Source: Stenotrophomonas sp. BIO128-Bstrain (GTDB lineage: Bacteria; Pseudomonadota; Gammaproteobacteria; Xanthomonadales; Xanthomonadaceae). From it: a stretch of 64,000 nt of DNA. The stretch is taken from NCBI RefSeq assembly GCF_030128875.1, contig NZ_CP124620.1, forward strand, positions 1,922,001-1,986,000, written 5' to 3'. The notes under the pieces are model-generated. The model saw only the letters and a program-made list of their open reading frames with translations. It was not told the origin of the DNA and did no database searches. A program made the position numbers and the translations under genes. The stretch's first letter is position 1. Each line of letters begins with the position of its first letter. This document shows, one piece after another, positions 15,259-24,768 of the stretch.

Positions 15259-17405
15259 CTCGTTTTGCCAGATCACAGGCCGCTCGCCTGAGCCTTGCGC
15301 TGCTCACCTTGAGCATCAGCACCGCCCTCCATGCCCAGAGTGCCCCCGCTCCCACTGCAAGCGATTGGGGCGGCATTGGCCTGTTACAGACCCCCACCGC
15401 ACGCATGGCCGATGAGGGCGAACTCGCCTTCACGGCCAGTCATACCTCGCCTTACAGCCGCTACAACATGGTGCTGCAGCCGCTGCCCTGGCTGGAGGGC
15501 GCGTTTCGCTACGTTTCGGTGGCCAATCGGCGCTATGGTCCGGAATGGCTGAGCGGAACGCAGAACTACAAGGACAAGTCGATCGATCTGAAGGTCCGCC
15601 TGCTTGAAGAGAGTCGCTGGGTTCCCGAAGTTGCGGCAGGCTTTCGCGATCTGGGTGGCACAGGTCTGTTCTCAAGTGAGTACCTCGTCGCCAGCAAGCG
15701 CATTGGCTCTTTCGATGCCAGCGTGGGCCTGGCCACCGGCTACATCGGTAATCGAGGTGATTTCAGGAACCCCCTGACCTCCATCGACGATAGATTCGAA
15801 ACGCGCCCGCGAGCGCAAGGTACAGGCAGCCTCAATAGCGATGGGATGTTCCGTGGCCCGGTCGGTGTCTTCGGTGGCGTCGCGTACCAGACGCCGTGGG
15901 ACGCGCTTCAGTTGAAGCTGGAGTACGACGGCAACGACTACAAGCACGAGCCGCAGGGGAACAACCAGCGCCAGAAGAGCCCGTTCAACGTTGGCGCATC
16001 TTACGCGGTCAACAAGAACGTGCATCTACACCTGGGCTGGGAGCGTGGCGACCTGGCGATGTTCGGCATCACCCTCCGGACGAACCTTGCCCAAGCCAGT
16101 TCCATGGCAAAGGTCCTGGATCCCATGCCGATGCCACTGAAACAGCATCCTGCGACCGCCGTGCCTGAGTCTGAGCACGACACAAATGTTGTCGCGGAAC
16201 TGTTCGACTGGTCCGGCGTCGCCAACCAACTGGAGCAGAACGCAGGGCTGCGCGTTCAGAGCATCAGCCGACGTGGATCGGAACTGATCGTCACCGGAGA
16301 GCAGCGCCGCTTCTACTATCCGGCACAGGGCGTAGGCAGAATGGGGCGTGTTCTCGACGGTACGCTACCTGACGACGTCACGTGGTTCACCGTGCAAAAC
16401 GCCCGGTTGGGCGTTCCGATCGTGGAGACCAGCATCGAACGAAAGGCCCTCGTCGACTACATCGAACACAAGACAGACCTGAGCACTCTCGCCGGTCATA
16501 TCGAGATGGCTCCTCCCGCCGCTCAGCAGCGGGAGACCCTTTACAGCGCACCGCTGCGCCGTTTCGACGGCGGGTTCAACATCGGCTATCAGCAATCGCT
16601 CGGCGGACCTGACGGCTTCGTGCTGTTCCAGGTCGCTGGCACCTACAGCGCCAGCGCCTACCTCACCCGGAATCTTTGGCTCAGCGGCACCGTCAGCTAC
16701 AACGCCTACAACAACTACGACAAGTTCCGCTACGACGCCCCCAGTCGCTTGCCGCGCGTACGCACCAATATCCGCCGGTACATGACGGAAGAGGACTTGA
16801 CGCTACCCAATCTGCAGTTGACCGGCACACGCCAACTTGCGCGGGATACGTATGGCATGGTGTATGCGGGCCTGCTCGAATCCATGTATGCCGGCGCCGG
16901 CGGTGAAGTGCTCTATCGCCCGCTCAATGAACGTTGGGCGGTAGGCGTGGAAGCCAACTGGGTCAAGCAACGCGATTTCAATCAGCGTTTCAGCTTCCGT
17001 GACTACAGTGTCGCCACCGGCCATGCCAGTTTCTACTACATGTGGGGCGAGGAACGGCGCGTGGTGACTGCATTGAGTGCCGGCCGCTATCTGGCCAAGG
17101 ACTGGGGCGCCACCCTGGCTGTCTCACGCGCGTTCGACAATGGCGTGACCATGGGCGCCTACGCAACCAAGACCGACGTATCCTCCAAGGACTTCGGCGA
17201 GGGCAGCTTCGACAAAGGCATCTATGTGTCCGTCCCCTTCGACTTCCTGCTGCCGCGCTCGACGCGCGCCCGGGCTAATTTCACCTGGAACCCGCTCTAC
17301 CGGGATGGCGGCGCTCGCCTAGCGCGCAGTTTTGGGCTGTACCAGATGACATCAGAGCGTGATCCAGAGTTCTTCTTCGACAATATTTCAACCATCGACG
17401 AATGA
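15255..17405 (+). CDS. gfcD: GfcD/YjbH-family outer-membrane beta-barrel protein
   Basis: A 716-residue exported protein with a GTG start overlapping the gfcC stop. After the signal peptide (ending STALHAQ) comes the YjbH signature WGGIGLLQTPTARMADEGELAFTAS, here quoted in parts (WGGIGLLQTPTAR and MADEGELAF). Alternating strands with aromatic girdles then continue to the end, as expected of the double-barrel YjbH family. These proteins are needed for secretion of group 4 capsule or related exopolysaccharide. It ends the export operon. The decayed IS begins about 30 bases later and does not interrupt the frame; the length is normal for the family. Confidence 0.88.
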   Translation: MTRFARSQAARLSLALLTLSISTALHAQSAPAPTASDWGGIGLLQTPTARMADEGELAFTASHTSPYSRYNMVLQPLPWLEGAFRYVSVANRRYGPEWLSGTQNYKDKSIDLKVRLLEESRWVPEVAAGFRDLGGTGLFSSEYLVASKRIGSFDASVGLATGYIGNRGDFRNPLTSIDDRFETRPRAQGTGSLNSDGMFRGPVGVFGGVAYQTPWDALQLKLEYDGNDYKHEPQGNNQRQKSPFNVGASYAVNKNVHLHLGWERGDLAMFGITLRTNLAQASSMAKVLDPMPMPLKQHPATAVPESEHDTNVVAELFDWSGVANQLEQNAGLRVQSISRRGSELIVTGEQRRFYYPAQGVGRMGRVLDGTLPDDVTWFTVQNARLGVPIVETSIERKALVDYIEHKTDLSTLAGHIEMAPPAAQQRETLYSAPLRRFDGGFNIGYQQSLGGPDGFVLFQVAGTYSASAYLTRNLWLSGTVSYNAYNNYDKFRYDAPSRLPRVRTNIRRYMTEEDLTLPNLQLTGTRQLARDTYGMVYAGLLESMYAGAGGEVLYRPLNERWAVGVEANWVKQRDFNQRFSFRDYSVATGHASFYYMWGEERRVVTALSAGRYLAKDWGATLAVSRAFDNGVTMGAYATKTDVSSKDFGEGSFDKGIYVSVPFDFLLPRSTRARANFTWNPLYRDGGARLARSFGLYQMTSERDPEFFFDNISTIDE

Positions 17406-17420
17406 GCACCGGACCCAACG

Positions 17421-18330
17421 TCAGTCGGCGATAGAGGCGTCACCCATCCTGCCATAGGTTGACAACTGCTGCGGATGATCCAGCCGCCGTGAGGCGGCCA
17501 AGGACGCCCGATGCACCACATCGGGCGCCTGCATTTTAAGGAGCAGGTGTGGGCGTTCGGCGTTGTGGACGACCAAAGACTCAGCCACCATCTGGCGACC
17601 CTGCGCGAGGTCTCGAGGCCGATATAGCAGGAACTCACCCTTCAAGTTCCCATTCACACGCTCGGCCATCGCATTTTGGTAGCAGTCGTGGCCATCCGTC
17701 ATCGAGCGGGTCACGCCGTGATTGGCATGGATCTTTTGGTAGTAGTCCGAGCAATATTGGATACCACTGTCGGAGTGACGGACCAGCTGTTGGCGCGTCT
17801 TTCGCCCCTTCAACGCCATTTGCAAGGCTTGGGCGACCTGCTCTGTGTGCAAGGTGTCATGCACGCTCTAGCCTACGATGTTGCGTGACCACGCATCGGC
17901 AATAAGGCTCAGCTAGACATACTTTCCCTGCGTCGGCAGATAGGTGATATCAGCAACCATACCTCCTCGCTACCGGTGCCGTTCGCCAGCCTTGAGCAGG
18001 TTGGGGTGACGCTGGAAACGCTGATGCCTGTTGGCTGCCTTGTGATACGCACGCCGCATAGGCACGAGGAGGCGGGTATCACGAAGGACACCATGCAGGC
18101 GGCCCGTCCCATCGCTATCCCCGGTGCCTGCAGTGCCGGCATGATCAGACCATGGAGCTTGCGGGTGCCCGTGCGGGGCTGTCGCGCCCGATAGCCACCC
18201 ACCAAGGCGATCGCCCGTGCCCCCTCGACCAGCTGCTGCTGGCGATGGCCGGCTTTGTAGTACGCCTGCCGACTAATGCCGAAATGTCGGCAAGCCCTTG
18301 CCACGCTTAGGCTCTGGAGGCGCCCTTGCA
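17421..18330 (-). pseudogene. IS3-family transposase OrfB, disrupted
   Basis: Pieces of one OrfB lie in different frames. The N-terminal part is LSVARACRHFGISRQAYYK to RTGTRKLHGLI in the upstream frame. The middle part (LLVPMRRAYHK, VADITYLPTQGKY) appears in another frame after a shift near 18140. In that frame two amber codons interrupt LSLIADAWSRNIVG on either side, near 17930 and 17870. The C-terminal part (HSDSGIQYCSDYY, NAMAERVNGNLKGEF) retains the last D and E of the DDE triad. No functional transposase can be made. Confidence 0.8.
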
Positions 18331-18761
18331 TGAGGACTTGCCGGAAGGCTTTTTTACGATCCGCACCCCGTAGTCCTGCTTGAGGACATCGACGATGGCT
18401 TCGAAAAGCTGCGCTTTCTCGTTGGCTTCCCGCAGTTGCACCTGCAAGGCCTTGATCTGTTGTTCCGGCGTCAGCGGCTTGGCCGCCCCGCTTTTGGGTG
18501 AAGTGGTCATGGGCGCAGATGATGCACCACCCGACCAATCCTGCCGACCATGACGGCGAAGCCAGCCAAGCACGGTGCTCCGTCCTTGAATCCCATATCG
18601 ATCCTGGGCCTTTTTGTAGGTCAGTTCCCCGCGCTCGACCTGGTCAACCACCGACAACTTGAAGGCCAGCGAGTAATCCCGCTGACTGGGCCTGAGTGTT
18701 GAATCCATTGAACATTCCCCTTCCTGTGGGAAAAGGTGTCAACTCAATTCAGGACGGTTCA
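17439..18761 (-). mobile_element. Decayed IS3-family element
   Basis: A copy of an IS3-family element different from the one at 4606, with orfA (18307-18708) and a disrupted orfB. The right end near 18761 reads inward TGAACCGTCCTGAATTGAG. The left end is inferred near 17439 from a weaker match (TCCTG, then GTTGACA). Ends are approximate and no target duplication was recognised. It lies between two converging units (gfcD and wzc) and breaks neither. The stops and a frameshift in orfB show that it is inactive. Confidence 0.75.
18307..18708 (-). CDS. IS3-family OrfA of the decayed element
   Basis: A 133-residue OrfA still open from ATG to stop, with an HTH_Tnp-type N-terminus (DYSLAFKLSVVDQVERGELTYKKAQDRYGIQ, quoted in parts: DYSLAFKLSVVDQVE and KKAQDRYGIQGRSTVLGW) and a coiled-coil region (EQQIKALQVQLREANEKAQLFE). 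The 3' end has a run of A on the coding strand (T on the plus strand at 18350-18355) as a former frameshift site. It can no longer be fused to a working OrfB. Confidence 0.78.
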   Translation of the reverse strand: MDSTLRPSQRDYSLAFKLSVVDQVERGELTYKKAQDRYGIQGRSTVLGWLRRHGRQDWSGGASSAPMTTSPKSGAAKPLTPEQQIKALQVQLREANEKAQLFEAIVDVLKQDYGVRIVKKPSGKSSCKGASRA

Positions 18762-18768
18762 AAGATGC

Positions 18769-18800
18769 AAAAAAGGCCAAGAGCTCGCTCCTGGCCTTTT
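18769..18800. terminator. Bidirectional terminator between the IS remnant and wzc
   Basis: Hairpin GGCCAAGAGC / GCTCCTGGCC at 18775-18796 with one mismatch, flanked by six A on the left and four T on the right. It gives a T-rich tail in both directions. It ends the minus-strand wzc transcript and probably blocks rightward transcription as well. Confidence 0.8.
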
Positions 18801-18866
18801 CTCGCCCCCCCCGCCGGCACTGCGGCCGATCAGGAGACGGGGCGGCGAATCCCGCACCTCCCTCAA

Positions 18867-21095
18867 TTACTTTTCGCTCGACGCGTACTCGTAGTACCCG
18901 TAGCTGTAGTAACCGGTCGCGCGCCTTTCAACTGCGTTGAAGATGGCGCCCTTGACCTGAATGCCGTTCTGCTCGAAACGCTTCATCGCCAGGAGGATCT
19001 CCTTAGCTTGATTAACTCCAAAGCGAGTTACCATCAGTGTGGAACCTGCATGGCTAGACACAATAGCTGCATCTGTCACTGCCAAGATCGGGGGCGTATC
19101 CACGATCACCAGGTCATATTGCTTAGAGAGCTCTTCCAGTAGGCGACCAAAGCGCGGATGCATAAGCAGTTCCGACGGATTTGGAGGTATTTCGCCACGT
19201 GTCATGTAGTGCATCATCTCAAGACCCTGCACCGGATGAATCGCGTCGTTTGACTCCAACTTGCCAGCCAAAACATCGGACAGACCATCCGTATGACTGA
19301 CGCCCAGCACCTTGTGCAACGTGCCTTTGCGCATGTCAACGTCGATCACGAGCACCTTTTGCCCAGCTTGCGCGACGACCGCCCCCAAGTTGGCCGAGAT
19401 AAATGTCTTCCCGACACCCGGTCGAGGGCCGGAGATGGCGATGATGTTGTTCTTCGCCTCAATCATCGCGAAATGAAGACTAGTGCGCAGGCTGCGGAGC
19501 GCCTCCACCGCCAAATCAGCCGGCTCGGCCGCAGCCAACAGGTGGGGGCGACCATCTCCCACGATCCGCTCCTTCCCCCGCCGCCCTTTCTGTACCTTCA
19601 GTAGGTTGCTGGACACACTCAACGGGATAGCGGCATAAACCGGCAAGCCCAGTTCCTCAATCTCCGCCGGATCCTCGACACCCGGATTAAGCATCCGCAG
19701 CAGGAAAACTGTGGCGGTGGACACGAACACGCCCACCAGCATTGAGATCAATACAGTCAGCGCCTTGCGAGGTTTAACCGGCTTACTTGTGTCAGCAACC
19801 GCATCATCAACAATACGGACGTTACCAACCGTTCCGGCACGAGCCACATCCAGCTGCTGAGCCTGATTGAGCAACGCGGTGTAGAGCTCGTTGCTGACTT
19901 GAAGGTCTCGCGTCAACCGAAGCAGTTCCTGCTGGGTATCCGGCAGCTGACTCACCTCCCGGCGGAAACCATCCTTTCGGGACTGCAGATCACTAATCTG
20001 CTTGAGCATTGCCCGGTATGCTGGATGCTCGCGGGTAAAGCTCCGATCCATTTCTGCCTGCTTCAGACGCAACTGCTGGATACTGCCCTCGACGGCCACT
20101 TCCTGCTCAAGCAAGCCCTTCGTCTGCATCGTGATGTCAACAGAGTTCGCCCGCGACTGGTAGGTAGACATGGCTACCTGGGCATCTTCCACCTGCTTCC
20201 GAACAGTGGGGAGCTGGTCCCTCACGAACTGAAGCTGGGACGCAGCTTCAGCTGAGCCACGATCCACGTTCTGCCGAACATATGCCTCGGCAACATTCTG
20301 AACGAAGGCTTGGGCGCGCGAGGGGTCGCTATCTTCATAGCTGATCCTCAAGATCCCGGACTCCTTGCCCTGCTCGCTGACATTGATGTCTTCCTGAAGG
20401 CCGACGATGACATCGAGCCGTCGCAACTTCACCACTTCGAAGCGAGCGCCATCATTGGCAAGGATCTTCGCCACGTCCAACTTAATTCCGCCCTTGGACG
20501 AGGAAGTCCCCACGCGGCCCTGCAGCAGCTCGTTACCGTCATCATCCATCAAACGGTAGCCGCCATCAGTTCCTGCAACCACAAGGACCAGAGGCCGATC
20601 AAGCAGACTGGCCGGCACCTCAAGGCGCTGTATTTGGAGGATCTCGCCACCCCAGCCGTACCGCGACAGGCCGAAAAGCGGACCCGCCAGCTCATCCGGT
20701 GAGCGCGCTTCGAAGCGGCGTGCGAGAAACCCACCCAGCAACGGGAAGCGATACGGCTCGACAGACGTGTCCAGTTGCATGCGGTCGACAGCCGTACCAA
20801 CGACGGTGCGTGAGGTCAACAGCGCTACCTCGGTCGTGGCCGCAGCGCTTCCGCCACCGGCCAGACTCGTCAAATCCGCTAGGCCCGGCATTGTGGGCAT
20901 CTTTGATTCCACCTGCACCATTGCCTGCGCGCGGTAAACCGGCGAGGTCAGCAGTGCATACGCAGCCCCAATGAGAGTGAACAGGACGGTGGTGCCCAGA
21001 ATCCACCATTTCCGATCAATCAGGACCCCCAACAGGTCGCGCAGGTCGATTTCGTCGTTCTCGCGGACGGGCCGCGCACTGGTTTCCTTGCTCAT
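18867..21095 (-). CDS. wzc: Wzc-type polysaccharide copolymerase and BY-family tyrosine kinase
   Basis: About 742 residues, like E. coli Wzc/Etk. An N-terminal Wzz domain follows a first membrane segment (WWILGTTVLFTLIGAAYALL); a long periplasmic coiled-coil region and a second segment (ALTVLISMLVGVFVSTATVF) come next. The cytoplasmic BY-kinase has Walker A GPRPGVGKTF, Walker A' VLVIDVDMRKG and Walker B LVIVDTPP, and ends in a tyrosine cluster (YYSYGYYEYASSEK) for autophosphorylation. It controls chain length and export together with Wza and Wzb. Several starts are possible (GTG 21119, ATG 21104, ATG 21095); I prefer 21095 from the usual MSKET-type N-terminus. Confidence 0.93.
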   Translation of the reverse strand: MSKETSARPVRENDEIDLRDLLGVLIDRKWWILGTTVLFTLIGAAYALLTSPVYRAQAMVQVESKMPTMPGLADLTSLAGGGSAAATTEVALLTSRTVVGTAVDRMQLDTSVEPYRFPLLGGFLARRFEARSPDELAGPLFGLSRYGWGGEILQIQRLEVPASLLDRPLVLVVAGTDGGYRLMDDDGNELLQGRVGTSSSKGGIKLDVAKILANDGARFEVVKLRRLDVIVGLQEDINVSEQGKESGILRISYEDSDPSRAQAFVQNVAEAYVRQNVDRGSAEAASQLQFVRDQLPTVRKQVEDAQVAMSTYQSRANSVDITMQTKGLLEQEVAVEGSIQQLRLKQAEMDRSFTREHPAYRAMLKQISDLQSRKDGFRREVSQLPDTQQELLRLTRDLQVSNELYTALLNQAQQLDVARAGTVGNVRIVDDAVADTSKPVKPRKALTVLISMLVGVFVSTATVFLLRMLNPGVEDPAEIEELGLPVYAAIPLSVSSNLLKVQKGRRGKERIVGDGRPHLLAAAEPADLAVEALRSLRTSLHFAMIEAKNNIIAISGPRPGVGKTFISANLGAVVAQAGQKVLVIDVDMRKGTLHKVLGVSHTDGLSDVLAGKLESNDAIHPVQGLEMMHYMTRGEIPPNPSELLMHPRFGRLLEELSKQYDLVIVDTPPILAVTDAAIVSSHAGSTLMVTRFGVNQAKEILLAMKRFEQNGIQVKGAIFNAVERRATGYYSYGYYEYASSEK

Positions 21096-21135
21096 GGCTT
21101 CCATTTCTGTTGAAAACACCGCACCTGCGCGGTAG

Positions 21136-21576
21136 TTACTTGATGTGTGGGGCCCAACGGGAAACGCCCTGCTCGATTACGCCAAACACGTGTTCAAAGG
21201 CGATCCGCTGCTGCCTGTACGGGTCAGCGACCTCGGCCTTGCCATCCCAATGCCCTAGCAAGAATGTCTTGCCGCTCACCTGTGGCACATCGCGGATGAT
21301 TCTGGCGATGTGCGCCTGCTCCATGACCAGGATCAGGTCAGCAGCCGCAAGAACGGATGGAGTGGCTTGGCGCGCCTGATGACCATCGGGGTCCAATCCA
21401 CGCTCACGCAACAGATCGGCCGCCGTCTGGTCTATCGGCTTGCCAACCAGGGCCTGAAGGCCTGCCGAGGAAATTTCAAGCCCGTGGCGTTCCCGCAGAT
21501 GATGGCGCATCAGCACTTCGGCGGTAGGGCTGCGGCAGATATTGCCAATGCAGACAAACAAGACTCTTTTAAACAC
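21136..21576 (-). CDS. wzb: Low-molecular-weight protein tyrosine phosphatase (Wzb/Etp)
   Basis: A 146-residue phosphatase with the P-loop CIGNICRSP near the N-terminus (CX5R-S) and the general acid in DPYR near residue 130. This class dephosphorylates the C-terminal tyrosine cluster of Wzc, whose gene follows about 40 bases downstream in the same direction. The cycle of phosphorylation controls polymer assembly and export. The gene order (phosphatase, then kinase) is the same as etp-etk in E. coli group 4 capsule, but here the pair is inverted relative to gfcBCD. Confidence 0.93.
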   Translation of the reverse strand: MFKRVLFVCIGNICRSPTAEVLMRHHLRERHGLEISSAGLQALVGKPIDQTAADLLRERGLDPDGHQARQATPSVLAAADLILVMEQAHIARIIRDVPQVSGKTFLLGHWDGKAEVADPYRQQRIAFEHVFGVIEQGVSRWAPHIK

Positions 21577-21942
21577 GTAATCCCCAGATATCCATTCATT
21601 TCAAGCAAGCGCACGCTTCGTGATCCCTGGGGCGCGTTTACTGAGCCGCGCAGTCTACATCAAGAAGACGCGCCTCCACAGGCATTGGCGGCCCGCAACC
21701 AGCCCCCCCCCCTCCCCCATTCAATCGAACGCCCACCGGATGCTCGGCCGCGAGTCGCCTTGAGCGGTCCGCAATGCGCCCCTTAGTACACCCATGTTAC
21801 GGCAATGTGGCCCTCAGATGCGCGCGGGGTGAACACTCTGTTACCATTGGAAGGCTAACTGCAATGACCGTCACAGAACTGGCGACGAGCACAGTCCCTC
21901 AATGGCCGCGCGAATGCCGGACTCACACATGGAAGTGGAAAA
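21577..21942. promoter_or_regulatory. Divergent intergenic region between wzb-wzc and wcaJ
   Basis: This 366-bp stretch has no gene I can support and must hold the promoters of both units. It contains an almost pure C/T tract near 21705-21720 and the 13-base word CTCTGTTACCATT at 21836-21848, which recurs after galE at 31553-31565. No JUMPstart or ops element and no convincing -35/-10 pair was found. Confidence 0.5.
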
Positions 21943-23364
21943 ATGGCCTATCTACCCGCCCGGCACCGATCCAGCATCTGGAACGCCTCTGCCAGCAAGG
22001 TGACCGCAATCCTGGCCCTCGTACTGAAGGCCGGCGACCCTCTAATCGTGGTGGGCGGCGCGCTATTGGCCTACGACCTTCGGTTCGGTGACCTAGCCAT
22101 GCCGATCAACTATGCTCGACTGGTCTCCATCACGGTCTTGTTCGCCCTCTTGGTGCTAGGAACCTCAACCCTCTATGCCAGTTGGCGCGGTCGAGGACTC
22201 CTGGCTGAAAGCGCACAGTTGACGTTGAAATGGTTGATCATTTTCGGTGGATTGCTGGCCTACTCCACCGCCGTTCAGGTTACCGATGAAATCTCCAGGC
22301 TGTGGCTTTCCCTTTGGTTTGGGCTCAGCCTTGGTGGAGTAATCGCGCTTCGTGTAATGATTCGCGCTGCCGCCGCCTGGGCGAGAGGTCGCGGCATGGA
22401 TCTTCGAAGTGCGGTCATCGTGGGCGCAAACCCGGACTCCAAGCGAATTGCCGATACCTTCCGAAAGGATCCGTGGGTGGGCATCCACGTACATGGGTGG
22501 TTCTCCACACCAGCCGATCGCGGCAAAGTGGATGGCAGCCCCCACCTCGGAGCGTTATCCAAGCTGGGCGCCTACGTGGAAGCCAATGACATCGACCAGG
22601 TCTGGATTGCCCTGCCCATGCGGGATGAGGCGCATATTTCAGCAGCCCTCGACCAATTGCAGCACTCTACGGCAGACATCAAGTTTGTTCCGGACATGTT
22701 CGGCATGCATCTGTTGAATCACTCCGTGGAGCAGATCTCGGGGCTGCCGGTAATTAACCTTCAGCAGACCCCTCTCCAGGGCGGCGCCAGAATACTCAAG
22801 GCCATAGAAGATCGCGTTCTGGCAACGATGATTCTGCTCGCAATTCTCCCGCTGATGCTCGTGATTGCAATTGCCGTAAAGCTCAGCTCTCCCGGCCCGG
22901 TCTTCTACAGGCAGGAGCGAATGAGCTGGAACAACAAGACCTTCTGGATGCTCAAGTTCCGCTCCATGCCCACGGATGCGGAAACCAGCTCTGGAGCTGT
23001 CTGGGCGAAGGCGGGCGAGAGCCGAGCGACTCGTACGGGCGCATTCTTGCGCAAGACAAGCCTGGATGAGCTTCCGCAGTTCATTAACGTACTGAAAGGA
23101 GACATGTCCATCGTTGGACCGCGGCCCGAGCGACCTGTTTTCGTTCATAAGTTCAAGAATGAAATCCCGGCTTACATGAAGAAGCACATGGTGAAAGCCG
23201 GCATAACAGGCTGGGCCCAGATAAACGGCTGGCGGGGATCCACCGATCTTCACAAGCGCATTGAGTGCGACCTCTTTTACATCGAGAACTGGTCAATTCT
23301 GTTCGATCTGAAGATTGTCTTCCTGACCCTGTTCAAGGGTTTTGTACACAAACACGCCTACTAG
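21943..23364 (+). CDS. wcaJ: Undecaprenyl-phosphate sugar phosphotransferase (WcaJ/GumD type)
   Basis: A 473-residue polyprenyl glycosylphosphotransferase. Four N-terminal hydrophobic segments precede a CoA-binding-like domain (SAVIVGANPDSKRIADTF). A fifth segment (LATMILLAILPLMLVIAIAVKL) then leads to the catalytic bacterial sugar transferase domain with KFRSMP, KTSLDELPQF, SIVGPRPERP and GITGWAQINGWRGST. It starts each repeat unit by transferring hexose-1-phosphate, probably glucose as in WcaJ and GumD, from UDP-sugar to undecaprenyl phosphate. Length and motif set are complete. It is the first gene of the biosynthetic block. Confidence 0.93.
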   Translation: MAYLPARHRSSIWNASASKVTAILALVLKAGDPLIVVGGALLAYDLRFGDLAMPINYARLVSITVLFALLVLGTSTLYASWRGRGLLAESAQLTLKWLIIFGGLLAYSTAVQVTDEISRLWLSLWFGLSLGGVIALRVMIRAAAAWARGRGMDLRSAVIVGANPDSKRIADTFRKDPWVGIHVHGWFSTPADRGKVDGSPHLGALSKLGAYVEANDIDQVWIALPMRDEAHISAALDQLQHSTADIKFVPDMFGMHLLNHSVEQISGLPVINLQQTPLQGGARILKAIEDRVLATMILLAILPLMLVIAIAVKLSSPGPVFYRQERMSWNNKTFWMLKFRSMPTDAETSSGAVWAKAGESRATRTGAFLRKTSLDELPQFINVLKGDMSIVGPRPERPVFVHKFKNEIPAYMKKHMVKAGITGWAQINGWRGSTDLHKRIECDLFYIENWSILFDLKIVFLTLFKGFVHKHAY

Positions 23365-23505
23365 AAGAGCGCCGATTGCGATCTCCAGCGATCAGGACAA
23401 CTCTAGTAACTCCTTGGACCGGAGGGTTTGCCGCGCATTCCAAGGGAGTCGGCCGAACCCCCATCTTCCGTTTGGAATGGTCAGCAGCTTGCTTGTGAAT
23501 TGAGA

Positions 23506-24768
23506 ATGAAAGCAACAGCCCTAAAGAAGATTTCGGGGAATGCCGGCGCGCTTCTGCTCATACAAGCTGCCAACGCGCTCCTACCCTTGATTCTTGCGCC
23601 CTACCTAACTCGCACCCTAGGAAAAGAAGGCTACGGACTATTTGCATTTGGCGTCGCATTCATTCAGGTCGCCAGCATTTTCACGGATTATGGATTTGGG
23701 CTATCTGCGGTCTACCAGATAGCGCGCGCCGGCAAGCATCGCTCCCGTGTGCGCCGCATCGCGGGTGCCGTCTATGCGAGCAAGGCGGTGATCTGCTTGC
23801 TCGCTACAGGCGTCCTGCTTGCCTACCCCTTCTTACAGGATAGCTACGCAGCGCATCGAGACTACTTCTGGCTACTTGCACTGTCAGTGATTGGCCTTGC
23901 CCTACAGCCGGTATGGTTGTTCCAGGGAATCGAGCGTATGGGTCTGATCACCGTCTATGTTCTGATCTCGCGGCTGTCGTTCGTCGCCCTGACCATGCTC
24001 TTCGTGAGGGGCCCCGGCGATCTCGAACGGGTAGCCCTGTTCAATGGCGCGACCCACATTGCTTCCGGGATTGTTGCACTTGCGTTCGTCCGTCGCACTG
24101 GCTATTGGCCGATTTGGCCCGGACTTGGCTACACACTTGGCGTGCTGCGCAGCTCCACCGGCTACTTCTGGTCGCGACTGGCGGTAGTGACGTACGGCGC
24201 GGGTGCAATCCTATTCCTGGGAACCTTTTCCACGCCCAGCCAGGTCGCGCTGTACTCGGTTGCAGAGCAGTTCTATCGCGGCGCACTGGCAGTGTATGCA
24301 CCTGTAACCCAAGCGCTTTATCCGCATATGGCACGCTATCGAGATGTGGCCCTGTTCAAGAAGCTCTTCAAACTCTCGATCGCCCTGGCAATCGTTGGAA
24401 TTTTGATCGGTTTGATAGCCGGGCAATGGCTGATCGGCTTCATCTTCGGTCACGACTATGAGCAGAGCTACGCTGTGTTTCTCGTCTTCATGCTGGCACT
24501 GGCTGCAGCGATCCCATCCATCCTTCTCGGCTACCCATTCCTTGGTGCAATGGGGAACCCGACAGCAGCAAACCGAAGTGTGCTCTTCGCTGGCCTTGTA
24601 CAACTCCTCGCCCTTGGAGCATTGCTTGCACTGGGCTGGACGTCGGCATTGGCCGTGGTATCAGCCGTACTGATTGCCGAGGTCAGCGCACTTGCGTGGC
24701 GCATCAGATGCGCGGCGCCTTATTTCAAATTTACCAATTCTCAGCGGATCCAGAATGAAGCAGGTTAA
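23506..24768 (+). CDS. wzx: Wzx-type polysaccharide flippase
   Basis: A 420-residue integral membrane protein with about 12 hydrophobic segments and the N-terminal signature of the Wzx/RfbX family (LLLIQAANALLPLILAPYLTRTLGKEGYG, quoted in parts: ANALLPLILAPYL and TRTLGKEGYGLFAF). It flips lipid-linked repeat units across the inner membrane for polymerisation by Wzy. I start at the ATG at 23506 (MKATALKK); the open frame further upstream lacks membrane-protein character. It overlaps the CDP-ribitol synthase gene by 14 bases. Base composition is visibly less GC-rich than in the flanking core genes. Confidence 0.9.
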   Translation: MKATALKKISGNAGALLLIQAANALLPLILAPYLTRTLGKEGYGLFAFGVAFIQVASIFTDYGFGLSAVYQIARAGKHRSRVRRIAGAVYASKAVICLLATGVLLAYPFLQDSYAAHRDYFWLLALSVIGLALQPVWLFQGIERMGLITVYVLISRLSFVALTMLFVRGPGDLERVALFNGATHIASGIVALAFVRRTGYWPIWPGLGYTLGVLRSSTGYFWSRLAVVTYGAGAILFLGTFSTPSQVALYSVAEQFYRGALAVYAPVTQALYPHMARYRDVALFKKLFKLSIALAIVGILIGLIAGQWLIGFIFGHDYEQSYAVFLVFMLALAAAIPSILLGYPFLGAMGNPTAANRSVLFAGLVQLLALGALLALGWTSALAVVSAVLIAEVSALAWRIRCAAPYFKFTNSQRIQNEAG

